A stretch of DNA of 64,000 nucleotides from Neisseria sp. KEM232. Lineage in GTDB: Bacteria; Pseudomonadota; Gammaproteobacteria; Burkholderiales; Neisseriaceae. Positions 41,016 through 49,611 of this stretch are shown piece after piece (the first letter of the stretch is position 1; each line of letters opens with the position of its first letter). Where the stretch lies: the NCBI RefSeq assembly GCF_002237445.1, contig NZ_CP022527.1:372001-436000 (forward strand). The letters are read 5' to 3'. The notes below the pieces were generated by a model. The model ran no database searches. It was given only the letters and a program-made list of their open reading frames with translations, and was not told the origin of the DNA. The position numbers and the translations under genes are program-made.

Positions 41016-42203
41016 TCAGGCTTGGCCGAGCATGGCCAGAAGCGCAGCTTCGTCCAATACGGCCACGCCCAGTGCGTTGGCTTTTTCCAGTTTGCTGCCA
41101 GCGGCTTCTCCGGCAACGACGTAGTCGGTTTTTTTCGACACGCTGCCGGAGACTTTGCCGCCTGCGGCTTCAATCATGGCTTGGGCTGCATCGCGTTTGA
41201 GCGTGGGCAGGGTGCCAGTGAGGACGAAGGTTTTGCCCGCTACGGACTCGTTGAGGCCGTCTGAAACGCCGTTTGCGCCGCCCTCCGTGTTTTCAGACGG
41301 CCTGTCGGCCAATTCGTTTAAAAAGGCAACGGTGTGCCGCAGCAGTTTTTCGTTGTGCGGCACGCTGCGCCATGCCTGCCAGTCGGCACTTAGGGCTTGG
41401 TCGGTAAACAGCGCGTCGGCGTTTTTGCCCGCGAGTTCCCACAGGGCTTGGGCTTTGGTTTCGCTGATTTTGAAACCGGGTAAACGGGCGAGCCAGCGTT
41501 GCGGCTTGGCGTAGTCGGCCGCGCGCAGGCTGACGGCTTGCTCTTTGGGCGCAACGCCTGCGGAGAGTAATTCGTCTATCATCGCCTGCTGTGCGTCTTG
41601 GGCAAAAAAGTGGGCAACGGAGCGGGCGACGACTTCGCCGATGTCGGGCAGACAGGCAAGTACGGGCTCGGGGGCGCGGCGCACAGTGTCGAGTGTGCCG
41701 AATGCCTGCGCGAGGGTTTTGGCGGTGCGCTCGCCGACGTGGCGGATGCCGAGGGCAAACAGGAAACGGGCGAGGTCGGGCGTTTTGCTGGCTTCGATGC
41801 CGGCGAGGATGTTTTCCGCCCACTTGGTCGGCTGTTTTTTGCTTTTGCCCACAGCCTGCGTGAGGCCGCCTGAATCTGCCCCGCCGTTTTCAGACGGCCT
41901 TTCGGCCTGTTCGGCGGCCTCTTTCATTTTTTGCAGTGTCGGCACGTCGAGACGGTAGAGGTCGGCAAAGTGGCGCACGAGGTTTTGCGCCACCAGCTGC
42001 TCGATTTGTTTCTGCCCCAAACCGTCGATATCCATCGCTTTGCGCGAGGCAAAATGAATCAAACCCTGTGCCCTTTGCGCGCTGCACAGCATACCGCCGC
42101 TGCAACGCGCCACCGCTTCGCCTTCTTCGCGCTCGACAGGGCTTTGGCAGATGGGGCATTGCGCGGGCAGGCGGTAGGGCGGATAAAGCGGCGTGCCGTT
42201 TTC
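41016..42203 (-). pseudogene. ligA: 5'-truncated NAD+-dependent DNA ligase (C-terminal half only)
   Basis: About 395 residues remain: the four-Cys zinc finger (CPICQSP at the left end, then ARCSGGMLC), the helix-hairpin-helix repeats (FALGIRHVGERTAKTLAQAFGTL; LACLPDIGEVVARSVAHFF; LARLPGFKISETKAQALW) and a complete BRCT domain (GKTFVLTGTLPTLKRDAAQAMIEAAGGKVSG). The adenylation domain with the catalytic KxDG lysine and the OB fold is missing. Homology stops at ENGTPLYPPYRLP near 42200, where IS481-type sequence begins on the opposite strand. The frame continues to 42341 only as antisense of the IS remnant. LigA is normally essential, so an intact copy should exist elsewhere unless the assembly is wrong. 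Confidence 0.85.
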
Positions 42204-42519
42204 AGAGTGCGAAGCCTCCCGCAGCCCGAGGGAATTTCCCGAACACTTGGCACCGGTCGAATACCTGCCGGGAGACTTGGTGCGCAAAACGGACACCAAC
42301 GGCCACATCAGCCTGCCGGGTCGGCAGATACGCATCGGCAAAGGGCTGGTCGGACAAACCGTAGCCTGCCGTCCGGTACAAAGCGAAGACGGGGTGTACG
42401 AAATCTATTTCTGCTTCTACCGCCTCGGCCGGATTGACCTGAACGACTTCTGCCAAACTGCCCGAAAAACTGTTACCCATGTCCCCGCACAGGTGTTACT
42501 TATGTGTCCGGTCTGTACA
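42204..42519 (+). mobile_element. IS481-family remnant (3' end of transposase plus right end)
   Basis: The plus strand encodes the last part of an IS481-type transposase (REFPEHLAPVEYLPGDLVRK, ISLPGRQIRIGKGLVGQTVA, YEIYFCFYRLGRIDL), then the terminal sequence with the typical ATGTCCCCGCAC and TATGTGTCCGGTCTGTACA motifs ending near 42519. The left end, the DDE catalytic core and the start are absent. The junction with ligA marks the rearrangement breakpoint. Confidence 0.8.
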
Positions 42520-42847
42520 CTTGGGCGCAGGGGAGGGTTGGGGAGGAGGTGGCAGTTCGCAGAACTGCTTTTGTGACGCCTCCCGCAAAAGTTGCCGAAG
42601 CATCGCAAGCCCCCACCCTAGCCCTCCCCCGCAAGCGGGAGAGGGAAAACAGTTGCCCCGCCGTTCTCAGGCTGCTTTTCAGACGGCCGCACAGTTTGCC
42701 TGAAAGCGCAATTCCAACGAAACCAAAATCCTGAAAGGCCGTCTGAACATTTCCCTGACATCATTCACGCCTGCGTGAGAGCGGCGAAGCAAAGGCCGTC
42801 TGAAAACCCGATGAAGGTTTTCAGACGGCCTTTTTTCTCTCTACCGT
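42520..42847. other. Gap between the IS481 remnant and sppA
   Basis: No gene is supported. It holds a GGGGAGGGTTGGGGAGGAGG purine-rich tract, a CCCACCCTAGCCCTCCCCCG repeat of a type dispersed in many genomes with a CCCGCAAGCGGG palindrome, and several uptake sequences (42679, 42739, 42793). Confidence 0.5.
42791..42836. terminator. Inverted uptake-sequence terminator after sppA
   Basis: AAAGGCCGTCTGAAAACC and GGTTTTCAGACGGCCTTT with a T-rich flank, 12 bases from the sppA stop. Confidence 0.8.
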
Positions 42848-43897
42848 TTACCAGTTTTGGTTGTGCAGGCTTTGCAGGCCGTCGCGCACGCCGTCGCGCA
42901 CTTCGCTGTTGAGGCGGCGGCTGAGGGCGCGGGCGAAGCCGTCGTCTTCGGGAGTGTAGTCGACGAGGTCGGGGGCTTTGATTTCATCGCGGGCGACGCT
43001 GTATACGCTGCCGAAGCCGTCGATAAGGCCGGTTTTTTCGGCTTCGATGCCGGTGTAGATGCGGCCGCTGAAGATTTGCGGGTCGTTTGTTTTCAGACGG
43101 CTGCCGCGTCCGGTTTTGACGGCCTTGATGAATTCGCCGTGAATCTGGTCGAGCATTTGCTGCCAGATGGCCTGCTGCTCGGGGGTTTCGGGGGTGAAGG
43201 GGTCGCCCATGCCTTTGTTGCTGCCGGCAATTTTCAGACGGCGTTTGACGCCGAGTTTGTCCATCAGGCCGGTGAAGTCGAAGCCACCGCCGATGACGCC
43301 GATGCTGCCGACGAGGCTGGATGGGTCGGCGTAGATTTTGTCGGCGGCGGCGGCGATGTAGTAGCAGCCGGAGGCGCAGAGGTCTTGGGCGACGAGGTAG
43401 ACGGGGATGTCTTTGTGTTGTTCTTTGAGACGGCGGATTTCGTTGAAGGCGGTGTTGGAAACGACGGGCGAGCCGCCGGGGGAGTTGGCGCGGATGATAA
43501 TGCCTTTGACGTTTTTGTCGGCGTAGGCGGCTTCGAGGCCGTCGCGCAGCATGGCGACTTGGTCTTGGTGGCCGCCGCCGATGACGCCTTCGAGTTTGAT
43601 GACGGCGGTGTGCGCTTTGCTTTTTGCGCCGAGGACTTTTTCCAGGCCGCTGCCGCTGTCGAAGCTGCCGGTGGCGCAGCTGTGGAAGGTGAAGAGGGTG
43701 GCGGCGAAAAGAAGCGCGCCGACGCCGCGCCAGACGTTGCGCCAGAAGCGGCTGCTGCGTTGTTCTTTGTGGACGCTGAGGAGGAGTTTGTAGAGGGTGT
43801 CGCGCTCCCAACTTTCGGCGGGGGCGGTCTGCGGGGCGGTTTGTTGCGGGGTGTTTTCGTCGCGCTGTTCTTCTTCGCGTTGGATTTTGAAGCTCAT
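42848..43897 (-). CDS. sppA: Signal peptide peptidase SppA-type S49 protease
   Basis: A 349-residue membrane protease that degrades cleaved signal peptides. One N-terminal helix (WRGVGALLFAATLFTFHSC) anchors the periplasmic domain. S49 motifs: IIRANSPGGSP near residue 138 and DLCASGCYYIAAAADKIYADPSSLVGSIGVI near 165-200, containing the nucleophile Ser of CASGCYY; the general-base Lys is in SNKGMGDPF. A Cys follows the catalytic SG where many homologues have Gly. It is the short single-domain form, 36 kDa-like. ATG 43897 has GGAAACC upstream. Confidence 0.9.
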   Translation of the reverse strand: MSFKIQREEEQRDENTPQQTAPQTAPAESWERDTLYKLLLSVHKEQRSSRFWRNVWRGVGALLFAATLFTFHSCATGSFDSGSGLEKVLGAKSKAHTAVIKLEGVIGGGHQDQVAMLRDGLEAAYADKNVKGIIIRANSPGGSPVVSNTAFNEIRRLKEQHKDIPVYLVAQDLCASGCYYIAAAADKIYADPSSLVGSIGVIGGGFDFTGLMDKLGVKRRLKIAGSNKGMGDPFTPETPEQQAIWQQMLDQIHGEFIKAVKTGRGSRLKTNDPQIFSGRIYTGIEAEKTGLIDGFGSVYSVARDEIKAPDLVDYTPEDDGFARALSRRLNSEVRDGVRDGLQSLHNQNW

Positions 43898-43937
43898 GGG
43901 GTTTCCTGTGGATGTGTGACGGGTGTTTCAGACGGCC

Positions 43938-44588
43938 TCAGAGGCTTGCGATTAGGGCGGGCAGTTCGGCCAGTCGGGGCAAGATACCGATATTCGGGGC
44001 GCCGCGCAAGGTTTCGGCATCGTGTGCGCCGGTGGTGAGGCCGACGCCGCGCGCGCCTGCGTTTGCGGCCATTTCGAGGTCGTAGGCGGTGTCACCGACG
44101 ACGAGGCTTTCAGACGGCATCAGGCCGAGTTCGCCGCAGATTTCGAGCACCATGTCGGGTGCGGGTTTGGAGGGGTATTCGCTAGCGGTGGCGGTGGCGA
44201 GCCAGTAGTCTGCGGTGCGGGTTTGGGCGATGGCAAGGTCGAGGCCGCTGCGTCCTTTGCCGGTGGCGACGGCGAGCCAAAAGCCGCGTGCTTTGAGGGT
44301 GTCGAGGGCGGGCAGGGCATCGGGGAAGAGGCGCATTTGGCGGTTGTCGGGGTGCAGGTAGCGGGCGGCGTAGGTTTCGACGAGTTCTTCGTGTTTGTGC
44401 GCGTCGGCATCGGGGGCAAGCAGGTGCATCATTTGGGCGAGGGAGTGGCCGATGAGGTTGCGGATGCGGTCGGCAGGAGGTTTGGCGAGGCCGCATTCGT
44501 AAAACGACTGCCGTACGGTTTCGATGATGGGGCCGGTGGTGTCGGCCAGTGTGCCGTCCCAGTCGAAGATGATGAGTTTGGGCTGCAT
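43938..44588 (-). CDS. HAD-superfamily phosphatase, phosphoglycolate-phosphatase-like
   Basis: 216 residues with HAD motif I DWDGTLADT at residues about 9-17, motif II ATGKGRSGL, motif III Lys in YPSKPAPDM, and motif IV GDTAYDLEMAANAG. The cap domain is of the Gph/PGMB type. Specificity (phosphoglycolate, or a general sugar phosphate) is not determined. It is next to the sppA gene on the same strand with a 40-base gap containing an uptake sequence. Confidence 0.88.
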   Translation of the reverse strand: MQPKLIIFDWDGTLADTTGPIIETVRQSFYECGLAKPPADRIRNLIGHSLAQMMHLLAPDADAHKHEELVETYAARYLHPDNRQMRLFPDALPALDTLKARGFWLAVATGKGRSGLDLAIAQTRTADYWLATATASEYPSKPAPDMVLEICGELGLMPSESLVVGDTAYDLEMAANAGARGVGLTTGAHDAETLRGAPNIGILPRLAELPALIASL

Positions 44589-44644
44589 GGTTTTCTCCTT
44601 TGAAGGCCGTCTGAAAGCGGCTTTTTTTGTTGCGGCGGCTCTGT

Positions 44645-45376
44645 TTACAAGCCCAGCCCCCAATCGGCTTTGGCGTTGATGCAGAAGCCGTCGGTGCAGT
44701 TTTCGTAGTGGCGGAAGATGCGTTCGGCCACGGCTTGGGCGTCGTCGAGGATTTCGAAAAGTTCCATGTCGCTCGGGGCGATCAGGCCGCGTCCGGCGAG
44801 CTGATCTTCCATCCAGTCGGCCAAACCCTGCCAGAAGCTGCGGCCGACGAGGATGATGGGGCGGTGCGGCGTTTTGCCGGTCTGCACGAGGGTGAGGCTT
44901 TCGAAGAGTTCGTCGAGCGTGCCGAAGCCGCCGGGCATGACGACGTAGGCGACGGCGTGTTTGACGAACATGACTTTGCGCGGGAAAAAATGGCGGAAGG
45001 TGACGGACAGGTCCTGATAGGGGTTGGCGTGCTGTTCGTGCGGCAGGAGGATGTTGAGGCCGACGGCGGGGCTGCGTCCGGCAAACGCGCCTTTGTTGGC
45101 GGCTTCCATGATACCGGGGCCGCCGCCCGAGATAACGGAAAACCCTGCGTCGGACAGGATGCGGGCGATTTGTTCGGCCAAGAGGTAGTCGGGGTGTTCG
45201 GGGGGGATGCGGGCGCTGCCGTAGATGCTGACGGCGGGCTGCACGGCGCGCAGCTCTTCGCCCGCTTCGAGAAATTCGGACATGATTTTCAAGAGGTGGT
45301 AGCTCTCGCGCGATTGGATGTCGCGGCGGGTGTTTTCGGGCAGCATGGGGTCGGGCAGTTTGTCGCGCAGGGGCAT
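44645..45376 (-). CDS. LOG-family protein (TIGR00730, nucleoside 5'-monophosphate phosphoribohydrolase type)
   Basis: 243 residues. The Rossmann-type core has SIYGSARIPPEHP, SGGGPGIMEAANKGAF near residues 86-101, and the LOG signature PGGFGTLDE near residue 150 with the catalytic Glu and Arg (PRKVMFVKHA). Known members cleave cytokinin ribotides or related nucleotides to free bases. The start at 45376 is chosen by the GGAAACTCCACC upstream; a frame to 45436 adds 20 non-conserved residues. The C-terminal part has FCINAKADWGLGL. Confidence 0.85.
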   Translation of the reverse strand: MPLRDKLPDPMLPENTRRDIQSRESYHLLKIMSEFLEAGEELRAVQPAVSIYGSARIPPEHPDYLLAEQIARILSDAGFSVISGGGPGIMEAANKGAFAGRSPAVGLNILLPHEQHANPYQDLSVTFRHFFPRKVMFVKHAVAYVVMPGGFGTLDELFESLTLVQTGKTPHRPIILVGRSFWQGLADWMEDQLAGRGLIAPSDMELFEILDDAQAVAERIFRHYENCTDGFCINAKADWGLGL

Positions 45377-45521
45377 GGTGGAGTTTCCTTGGTTGTGGAC
45401 GCGGGCGGTTATAAACGGTTTCGGTGCGGCGGGCAATATCGGAGGCCGTCTGAAAGCGCCTGATTGTTTTCAGACGGCCTCTGTGCATCCCGTATGGTGC
45501 GGGCGCTTGTGTTCGGTGGGC

Positions 45522-45588
45522 AAAAGGCCGTCTGAAAGCGAAGCTGCAACGAAGTTAAAACCCGATTCGTGGCTTTCAGACGGCCTCG
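45522..45588. terminator. Inverted uptake sequences with a shared inner repeat
   Basis: The pair encloses GCTGCAACGAAGTTAAAAC, a word also found near 7015 and, reversed, near 36640 and 37316. It follows the lipoprotein gene stop. A second inverted pair is at 45442-45482. Confidence 0.65.
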
Positions 45589-45600
45589 TTGCCTTGCCGT

Positions 45601-46764
45601 TCAGCGGTATTGTCCGGCCAGACGGATCATGCGCTGCGTCTCTTCCCGCCAGCTTTTGGCGCTAATCGGGCGCTCGGGCGGCGGGTTGGCGGTGTCGTTT
45701 TTCTCAAAGCTGCCGTCGGCGGCAAAGAGGATTTTCTGTTCGTAGCCCGTTTTGCCGGTGTCGATGCTGCCGTCAGGGCGGTAGAAAATCGTCGAGGCTT
45801 CGGCGGACACGGGGCTGCCGTCGCGGAAATAGAACTGGTAGCTGTGGACGCGGCGGCTGTCGCCGAAGCTGTAATAGAGTTTTTCGGGACGCCCTTCTTC
45901 GTCGTGGCCGAGGGTGAGGCTGTTTTTCGTTGCACCTTCTATCATCAGCTCGGGCAGGTCGCGTTTGTCGATCAGGCCGATATTGCGCTTGGCTGCCGCC
46001 GTTGCGTGCGCCAAAGCGGCTTGTTCGGGCGATTCGCCGTTGGCGAGTTTTTCTTTTTCCGCCAGCAGTGCGTGCGCTTCGTCGGTGCAGGCGGCGCAGT
46101 TGCGGTAGGCCGCGGGCAGGGGTGTTTCGGGGCGCAGCGGCAGCCATTGGCGGTTGACATAGATGAAGGTTTGGATGCCTTCCTGTTTGTCGGCGCCGGC
46201 ATATTGCAGGGCAAGGCTGAACGGCTGCCCGTTCCAATAGCTGTATTTCAGCCGCGTATAGCCTTCGGCGTCGCTGATGTCGCGCTCGGCGGTGAGCACG
46301 CGCCCCGTTTCGTCGGTTTGGAAGGAGACTCTGCCGACGCCGAAAATCGAATAGCCCAAATCGGCCTGCGCGCCGAGGCGGATGCGGAATTCGGCCAGCG
46401 CGGCGGGGTTGCCGTAGTCAGGCCCGTCCAAGGCGATTTTGCCCGTGCGCCGGTATTCGTCGACCAGCTCGCGGCTTTTGTCTTCGGCTTTTTTCAGAAT
46501 AGAAGGATCGGTTGCGGCTTTGGGATCGGTATCGAAATAGATGAAGAGGATGTCGAGCGGGCTGACAAAGGGATGGTTGAGATTGCGCGTGTAACGCGGA
46601 TTGTCGGCAACGCTTTGTCCTGCGGCTTTGCCCTCGGCGGCAGATGCGGTTTGGACGGGCTGCGGCGCGGATGCGGGCGGGTCGGCGCTTTCTCTGCGGC
46701 TGCCGCAGGCGGCAACGAGCGGCAGCAGGGCGGCGCACAGAAGGGATAAGGATGTTTTTCTCAT
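45601..46764 (-). CDS. Hypothetical lipoprotein
   Basis: 387 residues. Lipobox LVAACGS puts the lipidated Cys at about residue 20, followed by a disordered Ala/Pro/Ser linker to about 50. The mature domain (LNHPFVSPLDILFIYFDTDPKAA onward) contains a CAAC pair (NCAACTDEAHALLA) that could form a disulphide, and several WNGQPFSL, FYFRDGSP, YYSFGDSR-type beta segments suggesting a repeat-containing beta-rich fold. I do not recognise the family. It is monocistronic, between the LOG gene and metE. Confidence 0.7.
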   Translation of the reverse strand: MRKTSLSLLCAALLPLVAACGSRRESADPPASAPQPVQTASAAEGKAAGQSVADNPRYTRNLNHPFVSPLDILFIYFDTDPKAATDPSILKKAEDKSRELVDEYRRTGKIALDGPDYGNPAALAEFRIRLGAQADLGYSIFGVGRVSFQTDETGRVLTAERDISDAEGYTRLKYSYWNGQPFSLALQYAGADKQEGIQTFIYVNRQWLPLRPETPLPAAYRNCAACTDEAHALLAEKEKLANGESPEQAALAHATAAAKRNIGLIDKRDLPELMIEGATKNSLTLGHDEEGRPEKLYYSFGDSRRVHSYQFYFRDGSPVSAEASTIFYRPDGSIDTGKTGYEQKILFAADGSFEKNDTANPPPERPISAKSWREETQRMIRLAGQYR

Positions 46765-46805
46765 GGTGTTTTCTCGGTGTATCGCTTGCGGCGGGCGCTT
46801 TGCCG

Positions 46806-46850
46806 AAAAGGCCGTCTGAAAACCTTTTTCGGGGTTTTCAGACGGCCTTT
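46806..46850. terminator. Inverted uptake-sequence terminator after metE
   Basis: AAAAGGCCGTCTGAAAACC and GGTTTTCAGACGGCCTTT, 18 bases beyond the metE stop. Confidence 0.8.
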
Positions 46851-46868
46851 GTCCGGCTTGGGCTGCGT

Positions 46869-49151
46869 TTAGCGTTTGTTGTCCAACTCGCCGCGCAGTT
46901 TTTTGGTTACGTCCATCATCACTTCGAGCTGTTGCAGCGTTTCCGTCCAGCCGCGGGTTTTCAGGCCGCAGTCGGGGTTGACCCACAGGCGCTCGACGGG
47001 CACGACTTCCATCGCTTTGCGCAGCAGGTGTTCGACTTCGCCTTCGGTCGGCACGCGCGGGCTGTGGATGTCGTACACACCCGGGCCGATGTCGTTGGGG
47101 TATTTGAAGTCGCCGAATGCGGTCAGAAGTTCCATATCGGAGCGCGAGGTTTCGATGGTGATGACGTCGGCGTCCATCGAAGCAATCGCGGGCAGGATGT
47201 CGTTGAACTCGGAGTAGCACATATGGGTGTGGATCTGGGTGCTGTCTTCGGCGCCGGTGCTGGACAGGCGGAAGGCTTCGCAGGCCCAGGCGAGGTATTC
47301 CTCCCATTGCGCTTTTTTCAGCGGCATGGCTTCGCGGATGGCGGGCTCGTCAATCTGGATGACTTTGATGCCGGCTTTTTCCAAGTCCAGCACTTCGTCG
47401 TTCAGCGCTAGGGCGATTTGTTTGGCGACGACCGACAGTGGGATGTCGTCGCGCACAAACGACCATTTGAACATGGTAACCGGGCCGGTGAGCATGCCTT
47501 TCATCGGGCGTTTGGTCAGGGTTTGCGCGTAGGACGACCAGTAAACGGTCATCGGCGCGGGGCGGGAGACGTCGCCGAAGATAACGGGCGGTTTGACGCA
47601 GCGGCTGCCGTAGCTCTGCACCCAGCCGAACTGGGTGAAGCAGTAGCCGGCCAACTGCTCGCCGAAGTATTCGACCATGTCGTTGCGCTCGGCTTCGCCG
47701 TGGACGGGTACGTCGATTTCCAGTTTTTCCTGCACTTCGACGCAGTAGGCGATTTCTTTTTTCATCGCGGCGTCGTAGTCGGCGGCGGAGAGTTCGCCTT
47801 TTTTGAAGGCGGCGCGCGCCTGACGGATTTCGGCGGTTTGCGGGAACGAACCGATGGTGGTGGTGGGCAACAGCGGCAGTTTCATCCATTCCTGTTGCGC
47901 TTTGATGCGTGCGGGGAAGGGCGATTTGCGTTGGTCTTCGCCTGCTTTCAGGCTGCCTACTCGCTCTTGTACGGCGGGATTGTGGATTTTTTTGTTGGTG
48001 GCGCGGTCGGCGGCGGCGGCATCGGAAGCGGCCAGTGCGTCTTTCACGCTGTCTTTGCCGTTTTCCAGTGCGCGTTTGACAGTGCCCAGTTCGACCAGTT
48101 TCTGTGCGGCAAAGGCCATCCACGATTTGATTTCGGCGTCGAGTTTTTCTTCAACCGCCAAGTCCTGCGGGCTGTGCAGCAGCGAGCAGCTGGGGGAAAT
48201 CCACAGATTATTGGCGAATTTTTCCTGAACGGGTTTGAGCGTGTCGATGACTTTGTTCAGGTTGGCACGCCATACGTTGCGACCGTCGATCAGACCGACG
48301 GACAGCACTTTGTTTTGCGGCCAGCCTTGGGAAAACACGGCCAGCTGCTCGGGGGCGCGTACGCAGTCGATGTGCACGCCGTGTACCGGCAGGGATTTGA
48401 GCAGCTCGAGATGTTCGGCGACGGAAGCGAAATAAGTGCCGATGATGATGCGCACGCCGGTGTTGGCCAGCTCCTGATACACGCCGGCGAAGGCGTCGAG
48501 ATAGGCTTGCGGCGCGTCGGCGGCGAGAATCGGCTCGTCAATCTGCACCCAGTCGGCACCGGCGGCGGCCAGCTCGCGCAAGAGTTGCGCGTAGGCGGGC
48601 AGCAGTTTGGGCAGCAGGGTTTTGACGCGGCAGCCGAACTCTTCTTTTTTCTTGCCCAGCCACAGCAGGGTCAGCGGGCCGACCAGCGTCGGCTTGATGT
48701 CGTGGCCTTGCGCTTTGGCTTCCTGAATCTGGGCAATCAGGTTGGCGACGTTCACGGAAAACTCGGTGTCGGCGTGCCATTCGGGAACGATGTAGTGGTA
48801 GTTGGTGTCAAACCATTTGGTCATTTCCATCGCAAACTGGGTGGCGTTGCCGCGCGCCAGCTGGAAGTATTCCGGCAGCGTCAGTTTGGCGGCGTCGAAG
48901 CCGAAGCGTTTGGGAATCGCGCCCAGCGTGCACAGGGTGTCGAGCACATGGTCGTAGAAAGAAAAATCGCCGACGGGCACAAGATCCGCGCCTGCGGCTT
49001 TCTGCGCCGCCCAGTTCAGACGGCGGATTTCGGCGGCGGTTTCGCGCAGCTCGGCTTCGGATTTGGCGCCTTTCCAAAAGGCTTCGACGGCGAATTTCAG
49101 CTCGCGTTTGGCACCGATGCGCGGGTAGCCGGAGAGGTGGAATGTGGTCAT
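46869..49151 (-). CDS. metE: Cobalamin-independent methionine synthase MetE
   Basis: Transfers the methyl group of methyltetrahydropteroyl-triglutamate to homocysteine. The 760-residue protein has the two-barrel structure: N-terminal GYPRIGAKRELKFAVE at residues 8-23, and in the C-terminal barrel TTTIGSFPQT, HGEAERNDMVEYFGEQLAG with the zinc ligand His, HTHMCYSEF with the zinc Cys, and a last zinc Cys in NPDCGLKTR. ATG 49151 (MTTFHLSGYP) gives the canonical length. A reversed Kingella/Simonsiella-like motif (TTTCAGGCTGCC) lies inside the gene at 47947. A candidate small RNA or leader lies upstream. Confidence 0.97.
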   Translation of the reverse strand: MTTFHLSGYPRIGAKRELKFAVEAFWKGAKSEAELRETAAEIRRLNWAAQKAAGADLVPVGDFSFYDHVLDTLCTLGAIPKRFGFDAAKLTLPEYFQLARGNATQFAMEMTKWFDTNYHYIVPEWHADTEFSVNVANLIAQIQEAKAQGHDIKPTLVGPLTLLWLGKKKEEFGCRVKTLLPKLLPAYAQLLRELAAAGADWVQIDEPILAADAPQAYLDAFAGVYQELANTGVRIIIGTYFASVAEHLELLKSLPVHGVHIDCVRAPEQLAVFSQGWPQNKVLSVGLIDGRNVWRANLNKVIDTLKPVQEKFANNLWISPSCSLLHSPQDLAVEEKLDAEIKSWMAFAAQKLVELGTVKRALENGKDSVKDALAASDAAAADRATNKKIHNPAVQERVGSLKAGEDQRKSPFPARIKAQQEWMKLPLLPTTTIGSFPQTAEIRQARAAFKKGELSAADYDAAMKKEIAYCVEVQEKLEIDVPVHGEAERNDMVEYFGEQLAGYCFTQFGWVQSYGSRCVKPPVIFGDVSRPAPMTVYWSSYAQTLTKRPMKGMLTGPVTMFKWSFVRDDIPLSVVAKQIALALNDEVLDLEKAGIKVIQIDEPAIREAMPLKKAQWEEYLAWACEAFRLSSTGAEDSTQIHTHMCYSEFNDILPAIASMDADVITIETSRSDMELLTAFGDFKYPNDIGPGVYDIHSPRVPTEGEVEHLLRKAMEVVPVERLWVNPDCGLKTRGWTETLQQLEVMMDVTKKLRGELDNKR

Positions 49152-49305
49152 GGATGGTCTCCTTGGGGAAAATGGGAAAACGGTGATGCTCGCATCTTGC
49201 GCCTTTGCTCGGCGGCAGGCAAACGAGTTATTTTCGGATTTTACATGAATGAATTTAATGGCGCAGGCCGTTTGACGGCGCGACTGCGGCAAAGGCGGAA
49301 CGCAG

Positions 49306-49416
49306 GGCAAAAAAACGCCCCCGTAACGGGGGCTCGAAAACAGAGAGAATACACAAAAACAAAAGATTTCCCGCAACGGCGGCTTGGTGCCGCTGCAAAA
49401 TCCGCTGTCGATGTGG
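49306..49416 (-). ncRNA. Candidate small RNA or attenuated leader upstream of metE
   Basis: On the minus strand a good promoter (TTGCAC at 49451-49446, 17-base spacer, CATAAT at 49428-49423) would start a transcript near 49416. It would end about 110 bases later at a strong intrinsic terminator: GCCCCCGTTACGGGGGC followed by GTTTTTTTG (stem 49332-49316). Between them lie a GCGGC/GCCGC stem and a long U-rich single-stranded stretch, as in Hfq-binding RNAs. The terminator lies about 155 bases before the metE start, so it may be a free sRNA or a metE attenuator. Confidence 0.5.
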
Positions 49417-49422
49417 CCGCGG

Positions 49423-49451
49423 ATTATGCACGCATAACGGATTTTGTGCAA
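49423..49451 (-). promoter_or_regulatory. Sigma-70 promoter upstream of metE
   Basis: TTGCAC and CATAAT with a 17-base spacer. An additional TTGACA lies a little further upstream (about 49472). Confidence 0.6.
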
Positions 49452-49538
49452 ATTTTATTTGTCAATATTTTTTATCAAGCGATGTTTTTATCCGACAAAC
49501 GGTATTTCAGACAGCAAATGCTGTTGCCTGAAATGGTT

Positions 49539-49585
49539 GAGGCCGTCTGAAAAAACCTGCGAAGCAGGTTTTTTCAGACGGCCTC
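49539..49585. terminator. 47-bp uptake-sequence hairpin after fhs
   Basis: A perfect inverted repeat: GAGGCCGTCTGAAAAAACCTG, a GCGAAGC-like loop, and the complement. The identical 47 bases occur downstream of yidC at 59841-59887. Confidence 0.85.
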
Positions 49586-49611
49586 TTGCCGCAGGGCGAG
49601 CTTATCTCTGT

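Noticed and set aside
41016..42341. An intact 441-residue ligase gene starting at 42341
   Set aside because: The first 45 or so codons are antisense to IS481 transposase sequence; the ligase part has no adenylation domain, so it is a truncated gene.
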